From the NCBI RefSeq assembly GCF_014652855.1, contig NZ_BMZP01000001.1, positions 331,140-395,139 of the forward strand: a DNA stretch of 64,000 nucleotides. The letters are read 5' to 3'. Shown here piece after piece: positions 1-8,037 of this stretch; the stretch's first letter is position 1; every line of letters begins with the position of its first letter. Both the position numbers and the translations under genes were made by a program. The notes under the pieces were generated by a model. The model did not search any database. It was not told where the DNA came from and saw only the letters and a program-made list of their open reading frames with translations. This DNA is from Novosphingobium pokkalii (GTDB lineage: Bacteria > Pseudomonadota > Alphaproteobacteria > Sphingomonadales > Sphingomonadaceae).

Positions 1-1
1 G

Positions 2-1726
2 CTCGTCGCCCTGGTGCTGACGCCTGCACTTTGCGCCACTATTCTCAAGCCGCACCAGCCCCAGGACCAGGAAAGCAACGGCCCGCTGGCCCGCTTCTTC
101 CGGTGGTTCAACGCCAAGTTCGATGCCGGCCAGCAGCGTTACGAGAAGGGCGTACGCTCCACCGTGCGCAACTGGAAGCGCTCGATGGTAATCTATGCCC
201 TGATCGTGGGCGGGCTGGCGCTGCTGTTCGTTCGGCTGCCCGGCGGCTTCCTGCCGGACGAAGACCAGGGCGTGGTGATCGCGCTGGTTCAAGGTCCCGC
301 CGGCTCCACCGCCGCGCGCACCGAAAAAGGGCTGACCGCAATCCGCGAGCATTTCCTCGGCCAGGAAAGCGGCAACGTTGCCGGTGTCTTCACGGTCAAT
401 GGCTTCAGCTTTGCCGGCTCGGGACAGAACAGCGGCCTGGCGTTCATCCCACTCAAGCCATGGAGCGATCGCTCGGGCAGCGCCAACAGCGCCCAATCGA
501 TCGCCGGGCGCGCCATGGGGGCCTTTGCCGCCTATCGCGACGGGCTGATCTTCGCGATTACGCCCCCCGCCGTGCAGGAACTGGGCAACGCCACCGGGTT
601 CGACCTGCAACTGGTGGACCAGGCAGGCTTGGGACATGCCCGGTTGCTACAGATCCGCAACATGATGCTGGGCATGGCAATGCAGGACAAGAGCATGGTC
701 GGGGTTCGGCCCAACTCGCTCGATGATGCGCCACAGCTCAAGGTGACGGTGGACCAGGACAAGGCCGGCGCGCTCGGTCTCGACATCGCGACCATCAACA
801 GCACGATCGCCACCGCGTGGGGTGGCAGCTATGTCAACGACTTCGTCGATCGTGGCCGTGTGAAGCGGGTCTACGTCCAGGCGGACGCGGCCGATCGCAT
901 GGCGCCCGAGGACCTGGAAAAGCTGTTCGTGCGATCGAGCAATGGCAGCATGACACCTTTCAGCGCCTTCTCCACGATCTCGTGGGAAAAGGGCCCGGTG
1001 CAGCTTACCCGCTACAATGGCCTGCCCGCCATGGAAATCCTGGGCGCACCGGCGCCAGGGGTGTCCACCGGCGCGGCCATGGCCGCGATGGAAGCGATCC
1101 ATGCCAAGCTGCCGCCCGGCACCGCGCTGGAATGGACGGGCCTCTCCTATGAAGAACGCCTGTCCGGGGGCCAGGCGCCAGCGCTCTACGGCCTGTCGTT
1201 GCTGATCGTGTTCCTGTGCCTTGCCGCGCTTTATGAAAGCTGGTCGGTGCCGTTGTCGGTGATCATGGTCGTTCCGCTGGGGGTAATCGGCGCGCTGCTG
1301 GCGGCGACGCTGACCCGCCTCAACAACGACATCTACCTCCAGGTGGGCCTGATCACCACGATCGGCGTCTCGGCCAAGAACGCGATCCTGATCGTCGAAT
1401 TCGCCGAGGAACGCATAAGGGATGGCATGGGCGTGTTTGAAGCGGCGGTGAGTGCCGCGCGCCTGCGCCTGCGCCCGATCCTGATGACCAGCCTGGCCTT
1501 CGTGTTCGGCGTGCTGCCTCTGGCCGTGGCCAGCGGCGCAGGTGCCGGCGGCCAGAACGCCATCGGCCGTGCCGTGGTGGGCGGGATGCTCTCGGCCACC
1601 GTGCTTGCCATCTTCCTGGTGCCGATGTTCTTCGTGGTGGTCTACAACCTCTTCGTGGCGCGCAAGCAGGCCGATCGCCCCCTTACCCAAGACGATGAGG
1701 GCGCCTCCGCGCCCCAGGGAGCTTGA
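2..1726 (+). CDS. RND multidrug efflux permease, HAE1/AcrB type (5' truncated by window)
   Basis: This is the C-terminal part (about 575 residues) of an inner-membrane proton-driven efflux pump; the family is about 1,040 residues, so roughly the first 45% lies left of the window. The frame is open from base 2 and begins inside the TPALCATILKP segment that closes the first transmembrane half in AcrB-like proteins. Next come the second periplasmic porter domain (GGFLPDEDQG near its start) and a final block of about five membrane helices with the YESWSVPLSV and ISAKN-like (GVSAKNAILIVEF) motifs. Its stop overlaps the start of the outer-membrane factor by 4 bases, so the two are translationally coupled parts of one tripartite pump. 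The substrate cannot be told from sequence. Confidence 0.95.
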   Translation, partial: LVALVLTPALCATILKPHQPQDQESNGPLARFFRWFNAKFDAGQQRYEKGVRSTVRNWKRSMVIYALIVGGLALLFVRLPGGFLPDEDQGVVIALVQGPAGSTAARTEKGLTAIREHFLGQESGNVAGVFTVNGFSFAGSGQNSGLAFIPLKPWSDRSGSANSAQSIAGRAMGAFAAYRDGLIFAITPPAVQELGNATGFDLQLVDQAGLGHARLLQIRNMMLGMAMQDKSMVGVRPNSLDDAPQLKVTVDQDKAGALGLDIATINSTIATAWGGSYVNDFVDRGRVKRVYVQADAADRMAPEDLEKLFVRSSNGSMTPFSAFSTISWEKGPVQLTRYNGLPAMEILGAPAPGVSTGAAMAAMEAIHAKLPPGTALEWTGLSYEERLSGGQAPALYGLSLLIVFLCLAALYESWSVPLSVIMVVPLGVIGALLAATLTRLNNDIYLQVGLITTIGVSAKNAILIVEFAEERIRDGMGVFEAAVSAARLRLRPILMTSLAFVFGVLPLAVASGAGAGGQNAIGRAVVGGMLSATVLAIFLVPMFFVVVYNLFVARKQADRPLTQDDEGASAPQGA

Positions 1727-3165
1727 GACTCGTGACCAAATCCCAAACCATGCTGGCGGCCGTGCTGCCCGCCCTGCTGCTGTCGGGGTGCAACATGGCG
1801 CCGCGCTATGCCCGGCCGGCTGCGGCCGTGCCCCCCGCCCTGCCCCAGGGCCAAGGCGTCTACCCGGCGGCGGATGCTGCCCAGACCCAGGATCTTGCCC
1901 GCATCGGCTGGCGCGAATTCTTCCGCGACGACCGCCTGCGGCAGGTGATCGAACTTGGGCTGGCCAACAACCAGGACCTGCGCCTGGCGGTGGCCAACGT
2001 GCAGGCCGCCCGTGCCCAGTACAGGGCGCAGCGCGCGGACCTGTTCCCGGCGATTTCGGCGAGCGGTTCGGGCACTTACACCAACACCGCCTCGTTTGCT
2101 GCGAGTGCCGGCGGCGCGGCCAGCGGGGGTGTTGCCGATATCCAGTATTTCACCGGCAATGTCGGTCTGTCGTCGTTCGAGATCGACCTGTTCGGCCGCG
2201 TGCGCAACCTGACCAAGGCCGCCCAGGAGCAGTACCTGGCCAGCGAGGAAGGGCGCCGCGCCACCCGCGTGACGCTGATCGGCGAAATCGCCGCTGCCTG
2301 GCTGACGCTGGCGTCTGATCGTGACCAGTTGGCCACCTCGGAACGCACGCTCAAGACCTATGCCCAGACCCTGGACCTGACCAAGGCCCAGTTTCGCATC
2401 GGCACCGCTTCCGCACTGGAAATGCAGCAGGCGGAAACCAGCTATCAATCGGCGCGCAACGATATTGCTGTGCTCCAGACCGAAGTGGCGCAAGATCTCA
2501 ACGCGCTGCAACTGCTGACCGGGGCGCCCGTGCCCGAAGCCCTGCAACCGCAGGGCCTGGGGGCGCAGACGCCCACGCTGGACGCCCTGCCTGGCAACCT
2601 GCCGTCCGACGTCCTGCTGCGACGGCCGGACGTGCTCCAGGCCGAACACCAGCTCATCGCCCAGAACGCCAATATCGGCGCAGCGCGCGCGGCGTTCTTC
2701 CCGACCATCTCGCTCACGGCCACGATCGGCACGATCAGTTCGACGCTGAGCAACCTCTTTTCGAGTGGCACGGGCACTTACACCGTTTCCCCGTCGGCCA
2801 GCCTGCCGCTGTTCAACTTCGGGAAGAACCAGGCCAACCTGGCCTATGCCAAGGCAGAGCGGGACGCTGCGGTGGCGACATACCAGAAGACGATCCAGAC
2901 CGCATTCCGTGAAGTTGCGGACGCGCTGGCCCAGCGCGGCACGATCGACGAGCAGCTCGCAGCGCAAACCGCGCGGGTGACTGCCGCGCAGCAGGCGGCA
3001 ATGCTGTCTGACGCGCGCTTCCGGGCGGGCGTGGATTCGTTTCTTACCGCGCTCGATTCGCAGCGCAGTGCCTATTCGGCCGAACAGCAGTTGATCACCA
3101 CCCGCCTCAACCGCGCCAACAACCTTGTCACCCTCTACCGAACGCTAGGTGGCGGGCTCGATTGA
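1723..3165 (+). CDS. Efflux outer-membrane lipoprotein, NodT/OprM family
   Basis: This is the outer-membrane channel of the tripartite pump whose permease is encoded just upstream. The 480-residue product has a lipoprotein signal ending in LLLSGC, so Cys about 23 should be lipidated, followed by two outer-membrane efflux protein repeats with long alpha-helical hairpins (QAARAQYRAQRADLFPAIS and the equivalent QNANIGAARAAFFPTISL in the second half), as expected for a TolC-like trimer. The start is TTG at 1723 (TTGA overlap with the permease stop); GTG at 1732 is an alternative and still leaves a full signal. Length and motifs are normal for the family. Confidence 0.94.
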   Translation: MRLVTKSQTMLAAVLPALLLSGCNMAPRYARPAAAVPPALPQGQGVYPAADAAQTQDLARIGWREFFRDDRLRQVIELGLANNQDLRLAVANVQAARAQYRAQRADLFPAISASGSGTYTNTASFAASAGGAASGGVADIQYFTGNVGLSSFEIDLFGRVRNLTKAAQEQYLASEEGRRATRVTLIGEIAAAWLTLASDRDQLATSERTLKTYAQTLDLTKAQFRIGTASALEMQQAETSYQSARNDIAVLQTEVAQDLNALQLLTGAPVPEALQPQGLGAQTPTLDALPGNLPSDVLLRRPDVLQAEHQLIAQNANIGAARAAFFPTISLTATIGTISSTLSNLFSSGTGTYTVSPSASLPLFNFGKNQANLAYAKAERDAAVATYQKTIQTAFREVADALAQRGTIDEQLAAQTARVTAAQQAAMLSDARFRAGVDSFLTALDSQRSAYSAEQQLITTRLNRANNLVTLYRTLGGGLD

Positions 3166-3179
3166 GGCTCTTGCCAAAG

Positions 3180-3232
3180 CGCCAGACCTCAATAGTATGT
3201 TCTGCATAACATAGTTTGGAAGAGGTCTGGCG
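3180..3232. repeat. 11-bp perfect inverted repeat framing a putative operator
   Basis: CGCCAGACCTC at 3180-3190 is exactly repeated in inverse as GAGGTCTGGCG at 3222-3232, ending at the base before the ATG at 3233. The right arm carries the GAGGT ribosome binding site of the 93-residue gene, so pairing of the arms in mRNA would hide it. The 31-bp loop holds the palindrome at 3194-3211. The structure is plain in the sequence; its regulatory role is inferred. Confidence 0.6.
3194..3211. promoter_or_regulatory. Palindromic operator-like site before the 93-residue gene
   Basis: TATGTTCTGCATAACATA is an 18-bp inverted repeat with one mismatched pair. Its half-site (ATGTT/AACAT) is the same as in the palindrome upstream of the TBDR at 35062-35081. 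Its reverse strand (GTTATGCAGAA) resembles the tannase/MarR intergenic site at 32187-32201 (GTTATGCTGAA). It lies about 20 bases before the start of the 93-residue gene. Binding by a MarR-type regulator is inference. Confidence 0.4.
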
Positions 3233-3514
3233 ATGAGCGACAGCGTGCGGGAAGGCGTCACCGATGCGGGCGAGGAAAGCCTGATCATCCTGGAGTCGCT
3301 TTTGTGCGTGCTGCGGGAAAAGAACCTGCTGACCCGCAGCGACATCGAACTGCTCTGCGAAAAGGTGGAGCGTCGCGCCACCGGCACCAGCCGCAATCCC
3401 CTGCCCTGCAACAATGGCAGCGCCACTGAAGCCGTGGGCTATCTCCGCCGACTCTCGGCGTATCTGGGCCAGCGCTACGGCGGCAAGCACATGCGGCGCG
3501 GCGCCGCCAACTGA
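3233..3514 (+). CDS. Hypothetical 93-residue protein
   Basis: No family recognised. The protein is small and soluble, with no signal peptide. The first half (about residues 15-50) looks alpha-helical (ESLIILESLLCVLREKNLL) with three Cys residues over the whole chain, and the C-terminus is basic (GKHMRR). It has a good Shine-Dalgarno (GAGGT, spacing about 6) and is set in an unusual inverted repeat with an internal palindrome. It stands alone between the pump genes and the convergent oxidoreductase and ends before a strong hairpin. Its regulatory sequence links it tentatively to the aromatic-ester genes near 32-35 kb. Confidence 0.65.
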   Translation: MSDSVREGVTDAGEESLIILESLLCVLREKNLLTRSDIELLCEKVERRATGTSRNPLPCNNGSATEAVGYLRRLSAYLGQRYGGKHMRRGAAN

Positions 3515-3525
3515 CCGACGCTGAT

Positions 3526-3554
3526 CCGGGTGGCAGCATGTGGCCGCCACCCGG
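3526..3554. terminator. Bidirectional hairpin between convergent genes
   Basis: A perfect 9-bp stem (CCGGGTGGC / GCCACCCGG) with an 11-base loop lies between the 93-residue gene and the convergent oxidoreductase. There is no clear U-tract on either strand, so it may act as an mRNA 3'-end stabiliser or weak terminator. Confidence 0.5.
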
Positions 3555-3565
3555 GCATGGCGGGC

Positions 3566-4654
3566 TCAGCCAAGAACTTCGGCGATCTCCACCACACGGT
3601 GTTCTCGCGCACTGATTTCGGCCGCCGTGCCGATGGCCACTGCCATCAGGCCGTCGTGTGCGGTGACCAGCACATCCCCATCGCCGCGTACGGCGCGGGC
3701 AAAGGCCTCGTGCTGATAATAGGTCGACCCATGGTGTGACCCGGCCGCCAGGGCAGTTTCATCCACGGCAACGTGACGGCGCTCCACGGCCTTGGGCCCC
3801 GGCCAGGGCACGCGCGGCGACCACACCAGATCGCCCGGCGGGATCAGCACGTCGAGACGGCCCTTGTTGCCCGTCGCGCTCATCTCTTCCTGATGCTCGG
3901 CCCCTTCGGCAAACATGCACAAGTCCAGCATCGCGCGGGTGCCATTGGCGAAATCCACGGTCGTGAAGCTGTTGTCGATGATGTCGGGACGCGTGCCGTC
4001 ATAGCGCTCGTCTACGTGGTTCACGTCCATCGCACCCGAGCAATAGACACGCACCGGCTCGCTTTGCGTGATCAGGCGCATCAGGTCGAAGAAGTGGCAG
4101 CACTTTTCCACCATGGTGCCGCCGGTCTTGGCCGAAAAGCGGTTCCAGTCGCGCACTTTGACCAGGAACGGGAAGCGATGCTCGCGGATCGAAAGCATCT
4201 GCAAGGCGCCCACCTGCCCGCCGTGGATGGCGTCGATAAAGGCGGCGGCGGGCGGCATGAAGCGGTATTCCATGCCGGTCCAGAACGGGGCGCGGCGCGC
4301 GGCGGCCTGCTCCACCACCCAGCGGGCATCGGCCATCGTGGTGCACAACGGCTTTTCGCACAGGATCGCCACGTCGCTGGTCAGCAGCGGCTCCAGCACC
4401 GCGCGGTGGGTGAAATTGGGAGAGGCGACGACCACGGCGTCGAGACCGCCAGCGGCGATCAGACTCGCTGCATCGGCATGGACGGCAACGCGGGCCGCCT
4501 GCTCGCCCAGCGCCGCCCGCGCCCATTCGATCGAGGTCGCTTCCGGATCGGCGATGGCAACGATTTCGGCATCGGGCAGCAGCTTGATATTGTGGATATG
4601 TTCCACCCCCATCATGCCGGTGCCGACCAGCCCATATCGCAGTTTCTCTACCAT
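3566..4654 (-). CDS. Gfo/Idh/MocA family NAD(P)-dependent oxidoreductase
   Basis: Predicted sugar/cyclitol dehydrogenase acting on a hydroxyl group with NAD(P). The 362-residue protein has an N-terminal Rossmann fold (GLVGTGMMG, about residues 8-16), the family EKP motif (CEKPLCTT, near residue 100) whose Lys is catalytic, and the C-terminal alpha/beta substrate domain. ATG 4654 is preferred over GTG 4657 because AAGGAGC at 4661-4667 then sits 6 bases upstream. It is divergent from an aldo/keto reductase, heading a catabolic island. In gut bacteria enzymes of this family make 3-keto glucosides before C-C glycoside cleavage, so a role with the deglycosidase genes at 28.2-29.6 kb is possible but unproven; an inositol or other sugar dehydrogenase is equally compatible. 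Confidence 0.9.
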   Translation of the reverse strand: MVEKLRYGLVGTGMMGVEHIHNIKLLPDAEIVAIADPEATSIEWARAALGEQAARVAVHADAASLIAAGGLDAVVVASPNFTHRAVLEPLLTSDVAILCEKPLCTTMADARWVVEQAAARRAPFWTGMEYRFMPPAAAFIDAIHGGQVGALQMLSIREHRFPFLVKVRDWNRFSAKTGGTMVEKCCHFFDLMRLITQSEPVRVYCSGAMDVNHVDERYDGTRPDIIDNSFTTVDFANGTRAMLDLCMFAEGAEHQEEMSATGNKGRLDVLIPPGDLVWSPRVPWPGPKAVERRHVAVDETALAAGSHHGSTYYQHEAFARAVRGDGDVLVTAHDGLMAVAIGTAAEISAREHRVVEIAEVLG

Positions 4655-4683
4655 CACCCAGCTCCTTGTGCCATGGCACGTCC

Positions 4684-5592
4684 ATGACGAACCTCAGCCT
4701 AAAGACCGAACCCGTCGCGCTCGGCAAGAGCGGACTTGCTGTTTTCCCGATCGCCTGGGGCATGTGGCGGCTGGCCAGCCCGGATGGCAACGACGATCTG
4801 GGCGCCATTGCCGATCGCGTCGAAGCCGCGCTGGACGCAGGCGTTACCCTGTTCGACACCGCCGACATCTACGGCTGTGACGCGCCGATCGGGTTTGGCG
4901 GGGCGGAGGCCCTGTTCGGCAAGGCGCTCGCTGCCAATCCGCACTGGCGCGAGCGGATGGTGATCGCCACCAAGGGCGGCATCTGGCTGGGCAAGCCCTA
5001 TGATTCGACGCTGGACTATCTGCGCAGCGCGATCGACGCCTCGCTCGAACGGCTGGGGCTGCCGTCCGTCGATCTCTACCAGATCCATCGCCGCGACTTC
5101 CTCACCCATCCGCGTGAAGTGGCCGAGGCTCTGATCGAGATGGTCGAGGCCGGCAAGGTGCGCCAGATCGGCGTGTCGAATTACAGCCCCGCTGAAGTCT
5201 CGGCCTTGCAGGCGTTCCTGCCCTTCCCGCTGGTCTCCACCCAGCCGGAATATTCGGCTGCGCGGTTTGCCCCGCTCTATGACGGCACGCTCGACCAGGC
5301 AATGGAACGCGACATGGCGGTCCTGGCCTGGTCGCCGCTGGGCGGTGGGCGGCTCACCGATCCGGCGCACCCGGTCGGCGCGCTTCTGGCGCAGCAGGGC
5401 GCTGCTTATGGCACCGACGCCAGTGCGGCTGCCTTGAGCTGGATCATGGCGCATCCCGCGCGGATCGTGCCTATCGTCGGCTCGCAGCAACCGCGCCGCA
5501 TTGCGGCCCTGCGCGATGCGTTCAAGGTCGAATGGACGCGCGGGGAATGGTACGCGGTGCTCGCAGCCTCGCGCGGAGAACCGATGCCGTGA
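4684..5592 (+). CDS. Aldo/keto reductase
   Basis: NADPH-dependent carbonyl reductase or sugar dehydrogenase of the AKR fold, 302 residues. The catalytic tetrad can be read: Asp and Tyr in LFDTADIYG, Lys in VIATKGG, His in YQIHRRD. Later strands include IGVSNYSP, and the C-terminal cofactor region has the usual PIVGSQQPRRIAALRDA pattern. ATG 4684 is chosen; an upstream in-frame ATG at 4666 would extend into the divergent promoter. It overlaps the following monooxygenase by 4 bases (GTGA), so they are one operon. The substrate is unknown. Confidence 0.92.
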   Translation: MTNLSLKTEPVALGKSGLAVFPIAWGMWRLASPDGNDDLGAIADRVEAALDAGVTLFDTADIYGCDAPIGFGGAEALFGKALAANPHWRERMVIATKGGIWLGKPYDSTLDYLRSAIDASLERLGLPSVDLYQIHRRDFLTHPREVAEALIEMVEAGKVRQIGVSNYSPAEVSALQAFLPFPLVSTQPEYSAARFAPLYDGTLDQAMERDMAVLAWSPLGGGRLTDPAHPVGALLAQQGAAYGTDASAAALSWIMAHPARIVPIVGSQQPRRIAALRDAFKVEWTRGEWYAVLAASRGEPMP

Positions 5593-6650
5593 CTTTGAAA
5601 CCCTGCGAAATCAGTTGGTTCTCGGCGCTTTGCGACGACGACTATGAATATCTGGGCCAGCCCGATCCCAAGCTGCAATCCAGTTGGGAGCATTGCCGCA
5701 ACATCGTGCTCGGCGCCGAGGAAGGCGGGTTCGACAATGTCCTGCTGCCTTCGGGCTATGCGCTGGGCATCGATACCACGGCCTTTGCCGCCGCCATCGC
5801 CGCGCAGGTTCGCCGCATCAAGCTGTTGATGGCAGTGCGCGTGGGCGAGCTGTGGCCGGCGCAACTGGCGCGCCAGATCGCCACGATCGACCAGATCCTG
5901 GGCGGCCGGCTGACGGTCAACATCATTTCCAGCGACCTGCCGGGCGAAACGCTCGACGGCGCGGCCCGCTATGAACGCACGGACGAGGCGATCGCCATTC
6001 TGCGTACGCTGCTGGCCGGCCAACCGCTCGATCACCAGGGCCGCTTCTGGAACCTGAAGCTCGATGCGCCGCGCATGCTGCAACAGGCGCCGCGCGTCCC
6101 GGCGCTCTATTTCGGCGGCCTGTCCGAACCGGCGCGCGAAACTGCCGCGAAGGGCTGCGATGTCTACCTGATGTGGCCCGATCGCATGGACGCGGTGAAG
6201 GACATCGTGGCAGACATGCGCGCGCGCGCCGCCCGGCACGGCCGCACGATCCGCTGCGGCTATCGCGTCCATGTCGTCGTGCGCGAAACGGAAAGCGAGG
6301 CGCGCGCCGCTGCTGATCGCCTGCTGAGCAAGCTCGATGCGGCACAAGGCGCCGCGATCCGCGCCAAGTCGCTCGATTCCCAATCGGTAGGCGTCCAGGC
6401 CCAGGCCGCGCTGCGCGAAGCCTCGGCCAGCGATGGCTATGTCGAAGACAACCTGTGGACCGGCATCGGCCGCGCTCGCTCGGGCTGTGGCGCAGCGATC
6501 GTCGGGGATCCCGATCAAGTGCTGGCCAAGCTCAATGCCTATCGCGCGGCGGGTATCGATGCCTTTGTCCTGTCGGGCTATCCCCACGCGCGCGAGGCTG
6601 ATCTGTTTGCGCGTTATGTGCTGCCGCACATCGACCACGCACCGTTTTAA
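5589..6650 (+). CDS. LLM-class flavin-dependent monooxygenase (SsuD-like)
   Basis: Bacterial-luciferase-fold FMNH2-dependent oxygenase, 353 residues, closest in pattern to alkanesulfonate monooxygenase-type enzymes (RLTVNIISSDLPGE, GRFWNLKLDAP, YFGGLSEPARE, DAFVLSGYPHAREAD). The start is GTG 5589, overlapping the upstream stop as GTGA with GGAGAA about 9 bases before it. Such enzymes oxidise sulfonates, amines or other organics using reduced flavin from a separate reductase, none of which is nearby. The operon context suggests a role in catabolism of the compound imported by the adjacent MFS/TBDR pair. Confidence 0.9.
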   Translation: MTLKPCEISWFSALCDDDYEYLGQPDPKLQSSWEHCRNIVLGAEEGGFDNVLLPSGYALGIDTTAFAAAIAAQVRRIKLLMAVRVGELWPAQLARQIATIDQILGGRLTVNIISSDLPGETLDGAARYERTDEAIAILRTLLAGQPLDHQGRFWNLKLDAPRMLQQAPRVPALYFGGLSEPARETAAKGCDVYLMWPDRMDAVKDIVADMRARAARHGRTIRCGYRVHVVVRETESEARAAADRLLSKLDAAQGAAIRAKSLDSQSVGVQAQAALREASASDGYVEDNLWTGIGRARSGCGAAIVGDPDQVLAKLNAYRAAGIDAFVLSGYPHAREADLFARYVLPHIDHAPF

Positions 6651-6670
6651 TCTCTACTGCCCAAGTTGAA
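6651..6670 (+). promoter_or_regulatory. 20-bp motif shared by the MFS and TBDR leaders (copy 1)
   Basis: TCTCTACTGCCCAAGTTGAA immediately follows the monooxygenase stop and precedes the MFS gene by about 60 bases. It matches 15 of 20 bases of the copy at 7987-8006 upstream of the TBDR. Conservation in two otherwise different leaders suggests a common regulator site or promoter element. Confidence 0.4.
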
Positions 6671-6731
6671 CTTTCTGGCTCTCCTTGGCTTGTGGCTTTA
6701 GCACCGCCTGCCAAAGGAGTGCCGCCCGGAC

Positions 6732-7973
6732 ATGACTGCCTTGCTCAGCCCCCGCCGTCGCCAGTTGCTGTTCGCACTGGCCCTGACGGCGGGTATTCTC
6801 AATCTGGTCGACCGCCAGATCATCGCCGTGCTCAAGCCGACGATCGCGGCAGACCTGCACTGGAGCGACGACGACTACGGCACGCTGGCCGCGCTGTTCC
6901 AGACCGGGGCGGCATTCGGATTCCTGGCGGCGGGCTGGCTGGTAGATCGGCTGGGTGTGCGCCGGGCCAACGCCTTTGGCGTGGCGGCCTGGTCGCTGGC
7001 GGCCATGGCCCATGGCTGGGCGCGCAGCTTTTCCGCGTTCATGGCCTGCCGCATCAGCCTGGGCGCGAGCGAGGCGATGGGCACGCCCGCCGGGATCAAG
7101 ACGATGGCGGCAATCTTTTCGCCAGAGCAGCGCTCCACCGGCATCGGCCTGTCCAACGCGATCAACTCGCTCGGCGCGATCCTGGCTCCGCTGGCGATCC
7201 CGGTGGTGGCGGCCGTCTGGGGCTGGCGCGCGGCGTTCGTGCTGGCCGGCGCGCTGGGCCTCGTCTGGGCCGGTGGCTGGTGGCTCGCCACGCGCGGCGT
7301 GGATTGTCAGGACACACCGTCTGGCCCGGCGCGGCTGGATGGGCGGCCGGTGTGGCGCGAGGCGCGCACCTGGACCATTGCGGGCGCCAAAGTGCTGTCT
7401 GACGCCACGTGGTTCCTGATGCTGTTCTGGATGCCGGACTATTTCCACCGCGCCTTTGGCCTGGCAGGCACCGAACTCGGCCCGCCACTCGCGCTGGCCT
7501 ATTCCGGGGCAGCGCTCGGCTCGCTACTGGCTGGCACGCTGTCGAGTCGCTGGATCAGCGCGGGCGGTTCGATCGATCGGGTGCGCAAGCGCGTGATGCT
7601 CGTGTCCGCGCTCGCCGTCGTGCCCGTCCCGCTTGCCCTGCTGACGCCGGGCGCCTGGGGTGCAGCGGCGGTTCTCGCGCTGGCCTTGGCCGGGCATCAA
7701 GGCTTTTCCACCAGCCTGTTCGGCCTGATCGCCGATGTCACTCCCCGCGCAAAAGTGGGCCGCGTCACCGGCTTTTCCGCATTCTGCGGGAACATGGGCG
7801 GCACCGCGATCACCAAGATCGCCGGCCTCACCCTGGCTGCCGGCCTCGGCTATGGCCCGCTGTTCGCCTTCGCGGCGGTATCCTATCTGCTGGCGCTGGG
7901 GCTGATCAGCCTGGGCCTGCCGCGCATCGTGCCGGTAGAGCCGGGCGATGCGGGCGTGGCGTTGGGCCACTAA
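6732..7973 (+). CDS. MFS transporter, anion:cation symporter (hexuronate-type) family
   Basis: Inner-membrane proton symporter of 413 residues with about 12 hydrophobic helices. Features are LVDRQIIAVLKPTI in helix 1, the inter-helix 2-3 motif DRLGVRRAN, and the helix 4-5 segment RISLGASEAMGTPAGIKTM typical of the ACS (ExuT/GudP-like) branch that imports sugar acids and aromatic acids. The Shine-Dalgarno AAAGGAG (6713-6719) is rather far from the ATG (about 12 bases). It follows the monooxygenase and precedes a TBDR, making an outer-to-inner membrane uptake route for one substrate. Confidence 0.9.
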   Translation: MTALLSPRRRQLLFALALTAGILNLVDRQIIAVLKPTIAADLHWSDDDYGTLAALFQTGAAFGFLAAGWLVDRLGVRRANAFGVAAWSLAAMAHGWARSFSAFMACRISLGASEAMGTPAGIKTMAAIFSPEQRSTGIGLSNAINSLGAILAPLAIPVVAAVWGWRAAFVLAGALGLVWAGGWWLATRGVDCQDTPSGPARLDGRPVWREARTWTIAGAKVLSDATWFLMLFWMPDYFHRAFGLAGTELGPPLALAYSGAALGSLLAGTLSSRWISAGGSIDRVRKRVMLVSALAVVPVPLALLTPGAWGAAAVLALALAGHQGFSTSLFGLIADVTPRAKVGRVTGFSAFCGNMGGTAITKIAGLTLAAGLGYGPLFAFAAVSYLLALGLISLGLPRIVPVEPGDAGVALGH

Positions 7974-7986
7974 AGAAAAACTTCGT

Positions 7987-8006
7987 TCTCTACCGAAAAA
8001 GTTGAG
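7987..8006 (+). promoter_or_regulatory. 20-bp motif shared by the MFS and TBDR leaders (copy 2)
   Basis: TCTCTACCGAAAAAGTTGAG lies about 30 bases before the TBDR start and matches the copy at 6651-6670 at 15 of 20 positions (shared TCTCTAC and AAGTTGA blocks in the same register). Confidence 0.4.
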
Positions 8007-8037
8007 TATAGCACGGCGGGGTTCAAGGGAGAAATCG

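Noticed and set aside
647-1690. Long minus-strand open frame antisense to the RND pump gene
   Set aside because: His/Arg/Gln-rich shadow composition produced by the GC-rich sense gene; no Shine-Dalgarno or family pattern.
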